Assembly: GCA_910575725.1 (NCBI GenBank)
Contig: CAJTFE010000031.1
Location: 1-59,937, forward strand
Direction: 5' to 3'
DNA: 59,937 bases
Source of the DNA: Clostridia bacterium
Lineage (GTDB): Bacteria; Bacillota; Clostridia; Lachnospirales; Lachnospiraceae
Shown here: one piece after another, positions 25,807-34,762 of the stretch
Layout of the letters: every line of letters begins with the position of its first letter
Position numbering within the stretch: position 1 is the first letter of the stretch
Translations under genes and position numbers: made by a program
Notes under the pieces: generated by a model
What the model was told of the DNA's origin: nothing
What the model saw: the letters and a program-made list of their open reading frames with translations, nothing else
The model's database searches: none

Positions 25807-26991
25807 ATGGATAATCTGATAATAAAGAAATGCCTGCTGTTTCTTTTAGAGAATGCGTTAAAGATTTTCTGGATATTGCCGGTAAAGAAAAACAAGCTTT
25901 TGTTTATCAGCTTTTCCGGACAGTATTCGGACAGCCCAAAGTATATATATAGGGCACTGTCTGAAAAATATGGAAAAAAACTGGAGTATGTATGGGTATT
26001 AAAGGCAGGAAGCAGGGAGAAGGAGTTAAATCTGTGTAAAAAAGTACTTCCGCATTCAATGGCATATGTAAAAGAATTTGCTACAGCGAAACTGATCGTA
26101 ACCAATGATTATTTGAATACTTATATACCCGTAAGAAAAAAGCAGTTTGTACTAAATACCTGGCATGGGGGAAGCCCTCTCAAAACAGTGGGCATGGTGA
26201 ACGAGAATACGTCGGAATATGACAGATACTTCTTTCAGAAACATGGTAAAAAATACAATGCCTATATATCCAGCTCAGAATTTATGACAAAGGAGGTCTT
26301 TAGAAAATCTTTTGGGTATAAGGGAGAAATTATCAGATGCGGCCTGCCAAGAAATGCGCTTCTGTTTAAGGAACATTCTGCTGCGGAAGAACGAGTCAGA
26401 AATTATTTTCAGTTACCGGAGGATCAAAGTTATGGAATTGTTTTATATGCGCCCACATTTCGGGGGAGCTTTCAACAGGGCGGCTTTCTTCCGGAAAGCC
26501 AGCAGTTTTCTGTTTCAGAATGTTTAAAGGCTTTGGAAGAGAGATTTGGAAAAAAATTCTTCTTTATGTTCCGGGCACATCACACAGTTAACTGTGATTT
26601 TGGAAATTCTCTCTGCCTTAGAGCTACGGACTATCCAGATATGCAGGAGCTTATGTGTGCAGCGGATATTTTATTGACGGATTATTCCTCCTGTATGGGC
26701 GATATGTGTTTAATGGAAAAGCCGGTATTTTTATATACTCCAGATCTGGAAAACTATATTTCCGACAGGGGATTTTATTGGGATATCTTTTCACTGCCGT
26801 TTCCTGTTGCGGAAACTCCAAAGGAGTTGTATAGAGCAATCAGGAATTTTGAAGAAGAGACATACAAAAAAGGGATTAAAGAGTATCTGCAGAGACTCGG
26901 CACCTATGAAAATGCGCAGTCTATTGAAATCATTACAGAGAGAATCGAAAAAGAGCTTGCTCTGAATAAAACAGAAAAAGAAAAGAATTAA
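25807..26991 (+). CDS. CDP-glycerol glycerophosphotransferase family protein (TagB/TagF-like)
   Basis: A 394-residue protein of PF04464. The core contains FVLNTWHGGSPLKTVGM (about 112-128), YISSSEFMTKEVFRKSFGY, IIRCGLPRNALLF, GIVLYAPTFRGSF, FFFMFRAHHTV and ILLTDYSSCMGDMCLMEKPVFLYTPDLE (about 290-317), matching the catalytic His and CDP-binding regions of TagB/TagF. Members transfer glycerol phosphate or ribitol phosphate from CDP-linked donors in teichoic-acid and capsule synthesis. It could use the product of the cytidylyltransferase-like gene at 28446. AAGGAGG lies 15 bases before ATG 25807, a loose spacing, so translation may begin at a non-AUG codon a few triplets earlier. Confidence 0.87.
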   Translation: MDNLIIKKCLLFLLENALKIFWILPVKKNKLLFISFSGQYSDSPKYIYRALSEKYGKKLEYVWVLKAGSREKELNLCKKVLPHSMAYVKEFATAKLIVTNDYLNTYIPVRKKQFVLNTWHGGSPLKTVGMVNENTSEYDRYFFQKHGKKYNAYISSSEFMTKEVFRKSFGYKGEIIRCGLPRNALLFKEHSAAEERVRNYFQLPEDQSYGIVLYAPTFRGSFQQGGFLPESQQFSVSECLKALEERFGKKFFFMFRAHHTVNCDFGNSLCLRATDYPDMQELMCAADILLTDYSSCMGDMCLMEKPVFLYTPDLENYISDRGFYWDIFSLPFPVAETPKELYRAIRNFEEETYKKGIKEYLQRLGTYENAQSIEIITERIEKELALNKTEKEKN

Positions 26992-27000
26992 ATATCTGGT

Positions 27001-28416
27001 ATGGCGAAAAAGAATAAATATACAGAACTAATTGCAAATACGGGAGCGCTTGCAATCGGAAATTTTTCATCAAAAATATTGGTGTTTCTGTTAGTACCTC
27101 TATATACGAGTGTATTGACGACAGAGGAATATGGTTTTTATGATTTAGTCTTTACAACAATTCAGCTGCTGATTCCGGTATTTACATGTAATGTAACGGA
27201 TGCTGTGCTGAGATTTACCCTGGAAAGTGAAAATCACATAAAACAGCTTGTAAATATAACTTTAAAATTTCTTGTTTTAAGCCTGCTTCCGGCTTTTTTA
27301 ACTTTACTGGCTATCACTGCTTCCGGAATATCAAGATCCACCAGGGAGTATGGGGGATATATATTTGCTTTTTATCTTTTTTATATGCTGAACCAATATC
27401 TGATTCAGCTGGCAAAAGGGACGGATAACGTAAAACGGATGGCTGCTGCGGGAGTTGTGGGAACATTGGTAACAGTTATTTCCTGTCTGATAATGCTGCT
27501 GATTATTAAGACCGGGTTAAAGGGATTTTTCCTTTCTAATATACTGGGACAGGCCGTTCCGGCAGTTTATCTCATCTGTACACTGCATCTGTGGAAATAT
27601 GTGGATATAGGAATATCTCTGGATCTGGAATTACAGCGCAGATTATTAAAATATTCGCTCCCCTTGATTTTAACAAACATTGGATGGTGGCTGAATAATA
27701 CTTCCGATAAATATATTATCACTTTTATGAGCGGCATGTCGTTAAACGGACTGCTGTCCGTTGCGTATAAGATACCAAGCATTTTAAGCATTATATATGG
27801 TCTCTTTATCCAGGCTTGGCAGATCTCTGCAATAAAAGAATATACGTCAGAGGACAGCAGAAGTTTTTATAACCGTGTGTTTCTTTATCTAAACATTTTT
27901 GTGTATTGTGTTGCTGCTGCTCTGATATTGTTTACAAAACCCATTGCCAGACTGGCATTTGCAAAGGACTTTTATAGTGCTTGGGAGTTTGTGCCGTTTC
28001 TTTTGATAAGCGGCGTGTTTACTGCTTCAGCCGGTTTTATTGCGCCCATATTAACATCAGCATACAATACAAAGGCAGTCGTGAAATCGACGATTTATGG
28101 CGGCATTGTTAATATTTTTCTGAATATTGTCCTGTTATACTGCATAGGTCCGCAGGGAGTATCCATTGCAACGGCCATTTCGAGCTTTGTAATCTTTTAT
28201 GTTCGGTACCATGGCCTGGGTGGGATTATAGAAAGAAAAAATCTCTGGAGGATTCTGCTGCTGTGGCTTCTGCTTATTATCCAGTCAGCCGCAGAGCTCC
28301 TGGGATGGTATGGGGCAGAACTTTTTATATTAGCCATAGCTTTTATATGGAATTTCAAACATGTATATGAGCTTATACAGAAGCTGAAAAGCTTTTTTAT
28401 AAATAGATATAAATGA
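27001..28416 (+). CDS. Oligosaccharide flippase, Wzx/MATE-like polysaccharide export family
   Basis: A 471-residue protein with about 12-14 transmembrane helices. The N-terminal pattern of the polysaccharide biosynthesis (PST/Wzx) family is visible: ELIANTGALAIGNFSSKILVFLLVPLYTSVLTTEEYG (residues 8-44), then NVTDAVLRFTLE. It has helix pairs throughout and a last helix followed by a basic tail. It would translocate the undecaprenyl-linked repeat unit to the outer face of the membrane. Presence of a Wzx-type flippase and a PglC-type initiator points to a Wzx/Wzy-dependent or teichoic-type pathway rather than an ABC-exported polymer. The ribosome binding site is weak; the gene begins nine bases after the previous stop. 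Confidence 0.9.
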   Translation: MAKKNKYTELIANTGALAIGNFSSKILVFLLVPLYTSVLTTEEYGFYDLVFTTIQLLIPVFTCNVTDAVLRFTLESENHIKQLVNITLKFLVLSLLPAFLTLLAITASGISRSTREYGGYIFAFYLFYMLNQYLIQLAKGTDNVKRMAAAGVVGTLVTVISCLIMLLIIKTGLKGFFLSNILGQAVPAVYLICTLHLWKYVDIGISLDLELQRRLLKYSLPLILTNIGWWLNNTSDKYIITFMSGMSLNGLLSVAYKIPSILSIIYGLFIQAWQISAIKEYTSEDSRSFYNRVFLYLNIFVYCVAAALILFTKPIARLAFAKDFYSAWEFVPFLLISGVFTASAGFIAPILTSAYNTKAVVKSTIYGGIVNIFLNIVLLYCIGPQGVSIATAISSFVIFYVRYHGLGGIIERKNLWRILLLWLLLIIQSAAELLGWYGAELFILAIAFIWNFKHVYELIQKLKSFFINRYK

Positions 28417-28445
28417 TATGCTTTTGCGAAGTTTAGGAGGAAAAA

Positions 28446-30860
28446 ATGAACAATATTCAATTTGAAGTGTTGCGAATGATGTATGAGAAGATCACTTATG
28501 ACTCGGAGTATTATGCCCGGGTTCTTTTTAAGTCCGAAGAAGCCGTTATGACGGCCTATGAAGCCCTTGTACAAGATGGCTTTGTGCAGGAGGGAGGGGT
28601 GACCAAGACAGGGAAAAAGAGCGTAGAAAATCATAGAATTGACAATGCTATTATTCTGGCAGCGGGAATGTCTACAAGATTTGTACCGCTGAATTTTGAA
28701 ATCCCCAAGGGTCTCCTTACCGTAAGGGGAGAAGTACTTATTGAAAGACAGATTTGCCAGATTCGTGAAAAAGGCATCGAAGAAATTATTGTTGTAATCG
28801 GGCATATGAAGGAACACTTTGAATACTTAAAGGAAAAGTACGGAGTTATTCTTGTGGAAACCACAGATTACGCAGAGAAGAATAACCATGCAAGCTTATA
28901 TGCGGCCCGGGATTATCTGAAAAATACCATTATTACATCCTCTGATTTGTACTTTACGGAAAATATTTTCCAGAGATATGCCTATGACGCATATTACTGT
29001 ACCCTGTATGTTCCCGGCAAAACAGCAGAGCGTGGAGTTGTTACAGATGAGGATGACAAAATTCTGGAGACCATGTACGGCGATCGCTGCCACGATATAT
29101 GGGTGACTCTTGGTTATGCGTATTTCTCCAAAAGATTTTCCGATAATTTTTTAAAAATTCTGGACAAAGAGTTTGACCTTCCGGAAACAGCGGGAAAGTT
29201 CTGGGCTGATATCCAGGATGATCATTTAGATGAGCTGTATATGTATGCAAAGCATATTGACTCAGATATTATTTATGAGTTTGATTCTCTTGAAGAGCTT
29301 CGTGAATTTGATGACAAATATCTGTATCATTCCGGATCGGATATTTTGCATAAAATCTGTTATCTTCTGGCAGTGAAAGAAAATAATATCATAGGGATTG
29401 AGTCCTTAAAAAGCTGTAAGGAATCGATTTTCAGATTTCGATGCAAAGGAGATACGTATCTGTGTGATGTCATACCGGACAAGAGAGAAAAATTAGCTTT
29501 TCAAGGACGTGTATATTATCAGTGTCATGACTTTGATGAGGAATCCGATATTACCTTTAAGCTATATAAAATGGACAAAAACATTAAAATTGGAGGAAAA
29601 GCCAAAGTGAACACAAAGCAGGAATTAGACGATCTATTTACGCTTTCAAAGGATTTTGAGGATTATCATAAGCGTTCCGTTCCCTTGTGTGCTGCGGAAA
29701 ACGTAATTTCACCATTTGCAAATCTTCCATTGGCATATGGATTTCAGGAACGCTATATTATGAATAACACGTATTCCTTTAATATGGATGATAATTTTAT
29801 TGGATGTGAAAAGCTGTTTCCCTTTTATCAGAAATTATCGGAGGCCTGTGAAAGAATTTTTGGTGCAAAATATACGGATCCAAGGCCGTTTACCGGAATG
29901 CACTGTATAGATATGATCACTAAAACAGTCTGCAGGCCCGGTGATAAAATGATGATTCTCAGCAAAGAACATGGCGGACATGCCTCGGTTAAACCGGTAA
30001 TTGAGAGGCTTGGTGTCACGACCTATGATGCGCCCTATGATATGGATGAGTACGATCTTCTGTATGAAGAAGTAAATGAGATGGTGAAACGAGAGGGAAT
30101 ACAGTATATTCTGCTTGCGCCCTCGGATTTGATTAAGCCTCTGGATGTAGAACAGATTGATACTACAAATTGTGTGCTTTTATGGGACTGCAGCCAGCTG
30201 ATGGGATTAATAGCAGCAGGCTTGTGCCCCAATCCTTTAAAGACAAAGAAGAATATTATTATGTTTGGAGGGACTCATAAGACATTTCCGGGGCCGGCAT
30301 CCGGACTGATTATGACAAATGAAGCCCGTCTTCACGATCTGATGGAAAAGAGCATAAATCCAAAATATCTGCGTCATTCCCAGATGCATCAGAAAATTTC
30401 GCTGCTTTTTGCGTTAGTAGAATTTGAAAAGTACGGCGCTGCTTATATGAGCCATATAGTGCATTGTTCTAATTATTTAGGGGAAAAGCTAAGAAACTAT
30501 GGTTTTGATATTGCTGACTGGCATGGACAGATTTCTTCCACGCATCAGATATTTATCCGATGCAGTAAGGATGAAATGGATACCATTTATGACAATGCAT
30601 ATAAATGCGAAGTAACCTTGAATAAGAAGCATAAGGATTTATTTTTGGGATACGGTATCCGTTTGGGGACACAGGAAATTGCACGGTATGATTGGAATGA
30701 TGAGGCCCTTGATAAAATTGCGCTAATTCTAGTTGAGCTTTCTAAGAAAAATCTTGATATTAATCATGTACAGGAGATGATTCATACACTTCCGGATAAG
30801 AGGCTGCACTATATTTTTTCCGATGAGCAGACAGAGAGATTTAAAGCGCTTATGGCATAG
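28446..30860 (+). CDS. Fusion: winged-helix + LicC-like nucleotidyltransferase + SHMT-like PLP domain
   Basis: An 804-residue protein with an unusual domain order. Residues 1-58 look like a winged helix. About 64-295 are a sugar/choline-phosphate nucleotidyltransferase (AIILAAGMSTRFVPL, IPKGLL, EHFEYLKEKYGVILVE, NNHASLYAARDYL), closest in pattern to LicC phosphocholine cytidylyltransferase. About 300-400 is a region I do not recognise. About 410-790 resemble serine hydroxymethyltransferase: FIGCEKLFPFYQKL, WDCSQLMGLIAAGLCPNPL (about 580-598; Asp581 for the PLP nitrogen, Gln584 where SHMT has His) and GGTHKTFPGPASG, whose Lys612 should bind PLP. One chain may thus make or alter a small amino compound and activate it as a CDP/CMP derivative. 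No LicA kinase, LicD or PepM is in the window. AGGAGG precedes the ATG. Confidence 0.75.
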   Translation: MNNIQFEVLRMMYEKITYDSEYYARVLFKSEEAVMTAYEALVQDGFVQEGGVTKTGKKSVENHRIDNAIILAAGMSTRFVPLNFEIPKGLLTVRGEVLIERQICQIREKGIEEIIVVIGHMKEHFEYLKEKYGVILVETTDYAEKNNHASLYAARDYLKNTIITSSDLYFTENIFQRYAYDAYYCTLYVPGKTAERGVVTDEDDKILETMYGDRCHDIWVTLGYAYFSKRFSDNFLKILDKEFDLPETAGKFWADIQDDHLDELYMYAKHIDSDIIYEFDSLEELREFDDKYLYHSGSDILHKICYLLAVKENNIIGIESLKSCKESIFRFRCKGDTYLCDVIPDKREKLAFQGRVYYQCHDFDEESDITFKLYKMDKNIKIGGKAKVNTKQELDDLFTLSKDFEDYHKRSVPLCAAENVISPFANLPLAYGFQERYIMNNTYSFNMDDNFIGCEKLFPFYQKLSEACERIFGAKYTDPRPFTGMHCIDMITKTVCRPGDKMMILSKEHGGHASVKPVIERLGVTTYDAPYDMDEYDLLYEEVNEMVKREGIQYILLAPSDLIKPLDVEQIDTTNCVLLWDCSQLMGLIAAGLCPNPLKTKKNIIMFGGTHKTFPGPASGLIMTNEARLHDLMEKSINPKYLRHSQMHQKISLLFALVEFEKYGAAYMSHIVHCSNYLGEKLRNYGFDIADWHGQISSTHQIFIRCSKDEMDTIYDNAYKCEVTLNKKHKDLFLGYGIRLGTQEIARYDWNDEALDKIALILVELSKKNLDINHVQEMIHTLPDKRLHYIFSDEQTERFKALMA

Positions 30861-30868
30861 GAGAAAAA

Positions 30869-32023
30869 ATGCAGCAGAAAAATAGTTGTTTAAATGCTTT
30901 AAAGGGCGCGGCATGTATCCTGGTTGTATTAAATCATTTTCATTGGAACGGAATTGCCGGAGATATCACGTATATCGTATCACACCTGGGTGTACCTGTT
31001 TTCTTTCTTACATCCGGGTATTTTTTACTGGGGGGGGGTGATCGGAAAGCGGAAAAGCTTCCTAAGAAGATCTTTCACGCCTGGAGACTATTATTTGTTC
31101 ATTTACTTTTATATGTATACAATTTTTTCTTTGAGACGATTTTCCTCGCAGAAGTAATTGTATCAAAAAGTGAAGTTTTATACCAGCTGAGAGCTATTTT
31201 CAGCCTGGAAGCGCTGAAAAGCAGCTTAAAGTGGAGCATGACACTTTATGGAAGCGCACAGTGGTTTCTGATTGCTTTACTTGAAGCATATGTTCTTCTG
31301 TATGTTTTGTATAAACTGGGACTTGGAAGGATTCTGGAAAAGTATAGTCTGGTCATTTCCTGCTTCTTGTTTTTGGTTCATATACCGGTCAGGATTTTGA
31401 TTGTAAAGCTGGGAATAACAGACATATGGGGGATGGATACAGCTCAGACGGCAATCGTAAGGAATACCCTCTTTGATGCGCTCCCTTTTATGCTGCTTGG
31501 CGTCTGGCTTAAGGGTAACGCAGAAAAGGTGAAACTCTCAGATACTTCCTTAATTGCTATAGCATTGACAGGGATAGTAACCAGTATATTTGAGAGTTAT
31601 ATAACGGAATGGCTTGTAAGTCCCTATACAGTGGGATGCGTATTATATTTTGGAACAATTACTGCTGACTTCTGCCTGTTCCTATATGCAATCAACAATG
31701 CTTCCGTATTGAGAGGAGGAATTCTGGAGCACATTGGTGAACGTTTATCGATGATTATATATTTTATTCATCCCCTTGTGGGAAAATATATTCAGATATC
31801 GATAGGAAATGAAACCGTTATCTATAGATATAGTTATCCGATTATTGTAGTTTTAATATCAATCATTGCGGCGCAGATAATAAGCAGGATAATGGAGCAG
31901 CAAAAGAGAGTGAAGCTTAAGTATACTGCAGCGGAGCCTGGCTGCGCTGCAGGCAGAGATAAAAAAGAGACTGCAATTCTAATATTGTGCACGTTTATTT
32001 TATTATTTTCCGTTTTTTCATAA
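30869..32023 (+). CDS. Acyltransferase 3 family membrane protein (glycan O-acyltransferase)
   Basis: A 384-residue protein with about ten helices, of PF01757. The N-terminal motif is CLNALKGAACILVVLNHFHWNG (residues 7-28, with the family His in the first helix), then HLGVPVFFLTSGYFLLGG and later SMIIYFIHPLVGKYI. Such enzymes move acetyl or succinyl groups onto surface sugars. A run of nine G at 31030-31038 encodes part of LLGGGD and is in frame here; slippage by one base would abolish the protein, making it a possible phase-variable switch. AGGAGA precedes the ATG nine bases after the previous stop. Confidence 0.88.
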   Translation: MQQKNSCLNALKGAACILVVLNHFHWNGIAGDITYIVSHLGVPVFFLTSGYFLLGGGDRKAEKLPKKIFHAWRLLFVHLLLYVYNFFFETIFLAEVIVSKSEVLYQLRAIFSLEALKSSLKWSMTLYGSAQWFLIALLEAYVLLYVLYKLGLGRILEKYSLVISCFLFLVHIPVRILIVKLGITDIWGMDTAQTAIVRNTLFDALPFMLLGVWLKGNAEKVKLSDTSLIAIALTGIVTSIFESYITEWLVSPYTVGCVLYFGTITADFCLFLYAINNASVLRGGILEHIGERLSMIIYFIHPLVGKYIQISIGNETVIYRYSYPIIVVLISIIAAQIISRIMEQQKRVKLKYTAAEPGCAAGRDKKETAILILCTFILLFSVFS

Positions 32024-32112
32024 CCTAAACGGAAGCCGTTCTGTGGCCCCGAAGGGAAATGCATAAATGGGATGCCGAAAAGGCATAAAAAGTAATTTGT
32101 CAGAGGGATGAT

Positions 32113-33273
32113 ATGAAGAAAGAGGTATTGATATTAAACCCACATTTTCTGCCGGGGTTTAAGTCGGGAGGGCCGCAGCAGACGGTAAAAAATATATGTG
32201 ATATATATTCGTCCCGGGCCGAAATTTATCTGATTACACTGAATTGCGATCTGGGAGAGAAAACCCCTTATGATTTGCCCGTGAATCAATGGTTGGAGCG
32301 TTATAATATTAAGGTTAAATATGTTTCTATAAAAGGATACAATTATAAACTATTCGCAAAAGCTTATCATCGGTTTCATGCTATCTATACATGCGGACTG
32401 TTTTGCAGTAATACTTATCATATGATGTTCATTCACAGGTTTTTCACAGAAAAAAATAAAACTTTATATGTGGCCCCGATGGGAGTCTTTAGTAAAAATG
32501 CGATCCGATCAAAAGGATTGAAAAAACAAGTTTTTGTAAAGTTTTGTTCTGCTATGGGGTTGTTCAAAAAAATAACATGGTCTTTTACTTCCGAGGATGA
32601 GCTTAAGGAGGCAAGGGCAGTTGTGGGAGAACGTAATATCAGAAATTATCTGATTGCAGAGGATCTGCCAAGAAAAATTGACTTTGCAAAAAGCCGGAGA
32701 AATCTTTCAGAGAAGGAGAAGAATCAATTAAAAATTGTGTTTTTATCCCGTATTTCGCCAAAGAAAAATTTACTCGAGGCTTTACAGATATTGAATACGC
32801 ATTTTGAGGGGAGAATTCAGTTTGATATTTACGGGATTCAAGAGGACACGGCATATTGGGCAGAATGTGAAAAGAAAATAGCACAGCTTCCTGGCAATAT
32901 AAAGGTATTATACAAAGGCGAGGTAAGGCCGGAGGATGTCATAGATGTATTTTTACACTATGATGTGTTTTTATTTCCCACAAAAGGAGAGAATTTCGGA
33001 CATGTAATTTATGAGTCTCTGGCAGGCGGATGTGTCCCACTTATTTCTGATACCACTCCGTGGAAGGACTTTGAACGGAAGGAATGTGGAGCTGTTGTAC
33101 CTTTACATGATGAAGCCGGCTTCCGGGAAAAAATTCAGAATTACATTTTATATAGTCCGGATAAATTTCGGCAAATAAAAATGAATGCCATCCGGTATGC
33201 GGAAAAAAAGTATGAATCTTCAGCGGATAATTCGGGATATAATATAATATTTTTGGAAGATGAAAAATTGTAA
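32113..33273 (+). CDS. Glycosyltransferase family 4
   Basis: A 386-residue GT-B enzyme. The N-domain has LILNPHFLPGFKSGGPQQTVKNI (residues 6-28), typical of GT4 acceptor-side loops. The C-domain has IVFLSRISPKKNLLEALQIL (about 213-232) and the donor-binding EX7E motif in GENFGHVIYESLAGGCVPL (about 293-311). Donor and acceptor are not predictable. GAGGG lies before the ATG. An 89-base gap separates it from the acyltransferase gene and contains nothing recognisable. Confidence 0.88.
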   Translation: MKKEVLILNPHFLPGFKSGGPQQTVKNICDIYSSRAEIYLITLNCDLGEKTPYDLPVNQWLERYNIKVKYVSIKGYNYKLFAKAYHRFHAIYTCGLFCSNTYHMMFIHRFFTEKNKTLYVAPMGVFSKNAIRSKGLKKQVFVKFCSAMGLFKKITWSFTSEDELKEARAVVGERNIRNYLIAEDLPRKIDFAKSRRNLSEKEKNQLKIVFLSRISPKKNLLEALQILNTHFEGRIQFDIYGIQEDTAYWAECEKKIAQLPGNIKVLYKGEVRPEDVIDVFLHYDVFLFPTKGENFGHVIYESLAGGCVPLISDTTPWKDFERKECGAVVPLHDEAGFREKIQNYILYSPDKFRQIKMNAIRYAEKKYESSADNSGYNIIFLEDEKL

Positions 33274-33289
33274 AAAGGAGAAATCTAAA

Positions 33290-34748
33290 ATGCTTTTTAA
33301 TTCGGTTGATTTTTTGCTTTTTTTTTCCATGTACAATGGTTATACATATGGTTCTTCCTCAAAAACTTAAAAATATGTGGCTTTTGATTATGAGTTATAT
33401 GTTCTATATGGGATGGAATGTGAAATATGCATGGCTTCTTTTTGGTGTCACAGGAGTTTCATATGTAAATGCAATTTTAATCGAAAAGACTGCGGACAGG
33501 CTTCGTAAAAGGGTGTTTATGATTGGGCTCTTAATGATAATCGGAGCTTTGATATATTTTAAATATGCTAATATGATGATTTCTACATGGAATAGAATCT
33601 CGGGTTCACAATTTATGCTTTTGGATATTGTACTTCCGGTGGGAATATCATTTTATATGTTTCAGGCAATTGGATATATGACGGATGTATACCGAAGAGA
33701 TATAGCAGCAGAAAAGAATTTTCTGATCTATGCTTTGTTTATCTCGTTTTTTCCGCAATTAGTTGCAGGTCCTATTGAACGTGCGGAAAATCTGCTTTCT
33801 CAATTTCGTAGGAAATCTGTTTTTAACTATGATGAAGCGGCTGAGGGATTTATTCAAGCCGGCTGGGGATTTTTTCAAAAAGTTGTGATAGCTGATCGAA
33901 TTGCACTTGTGGTAAATAATGTTTTTGATTCTTATCATACATTTCCGGGTGTCATTCGGGTAATTGCAGCGGTATGTTTTGCAATACAGATCTATTGTGA
34001 TTTTGGAGGATACAGCAATATTGCTATAGGAACAGCAAAAGTAATGGGAATATCACTGATGCAGAACTTTCAGACGCCATATTTTTCAGTTTCTATAAAA
34101 GAGTTCTGGAGAAGATGGCATATTTCTTTGAGCGGATGGTTCCGGGATTATGTGTATATTCCCCTTGGAGGAAGCAGATGTTCTAAAAAAAGGAGTTATT
34201 TTAACAGTATGCTCACGATGCTGATCAGTGGATTCTGGCATGGCGCGGAATGGCATTATGTAGCCTGGGGGGGGGGTACACGGCTTGTATCAGATAGCAG
34301 GTGACATTACAAAAAAATGGAGGGAAAGGCTGAAAAACCAGCTTCATCTAGCGCCGGAATCAGTTGTTTCTACGGTATTCAGCAGAATTATAACTTTTAT
34401 TTTGGTAGATACGGCCTGGATTTTTTTCGCAGCAGCTCTATTATGTCAGCTTTCGATTTTATAAAAGGAATATTTTTGGATTTTCAGCTTCATAAGCTTT
34501 TCTCACCTATGGGTATTGTTCAGGCAGTCAATATTTCGGTTAATGATGCATTTATTATTTTGGGCGGTACAGCTGTGCTTTTGCTGACAGATATACTGAT
34601 GAAAGACAGGGATTTGGGAGTGTGCCTGCATAGGCAGCCGTTTTGGGGAAGATGGAGTGTTTATCTGCTGCTGGTGTTTTCGATTGTAATATTTGGATAC
34701 TATGGGTATGATTATGCTCAGACACAATTTATTTATTTTCAATTTTAG
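33290..34748 (+). pseudogene. MBOAT-family O-acyltransferase (AlgI/DltB-like) with three homopolymer frameshifts
   Basis: Conceptual joining gives one protein of about 485 residues: MLFNSVDFLLFF, then PCTMVIHMVLPQKLKNMWLLIMSYMFYMGW, catalytic SGFWHGAEWHYVAWGG, then VHGLYQIAGDITKKW and FILVDTAWIFF, then RSSSIMSAFDFIKGIF to the end. As sequenced, the frame changes at T9 (33318-33326; eight T needed), at G10 (34267-34276; nine G needed) and at T7 (34421-34427; eight T needed). No other stops interrupt it. AAGGAG before ATG 33290 is intact. Family members acylate exported polysaccharides with a partner SGNH protein, which is the next gene. Possible explanations are phase variation, recent decay or consensus errors; three changes make simple single-tract phase variation unlikely on its own. 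Confidence 0.8.
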
Positions 34749-34762
34749 ACGTGGAGATTCAT

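Noticed and set aside
28446..30860. Phosphonate (2-AEP) pathway gene of the PntC-aminotransferase type
   Set aside because: No phosphoenolpyruvate mutase or phosphonopyruvate decarboxylase is in the window, and the PLP domain has SHMT rather than class V aminotransferase motifs.
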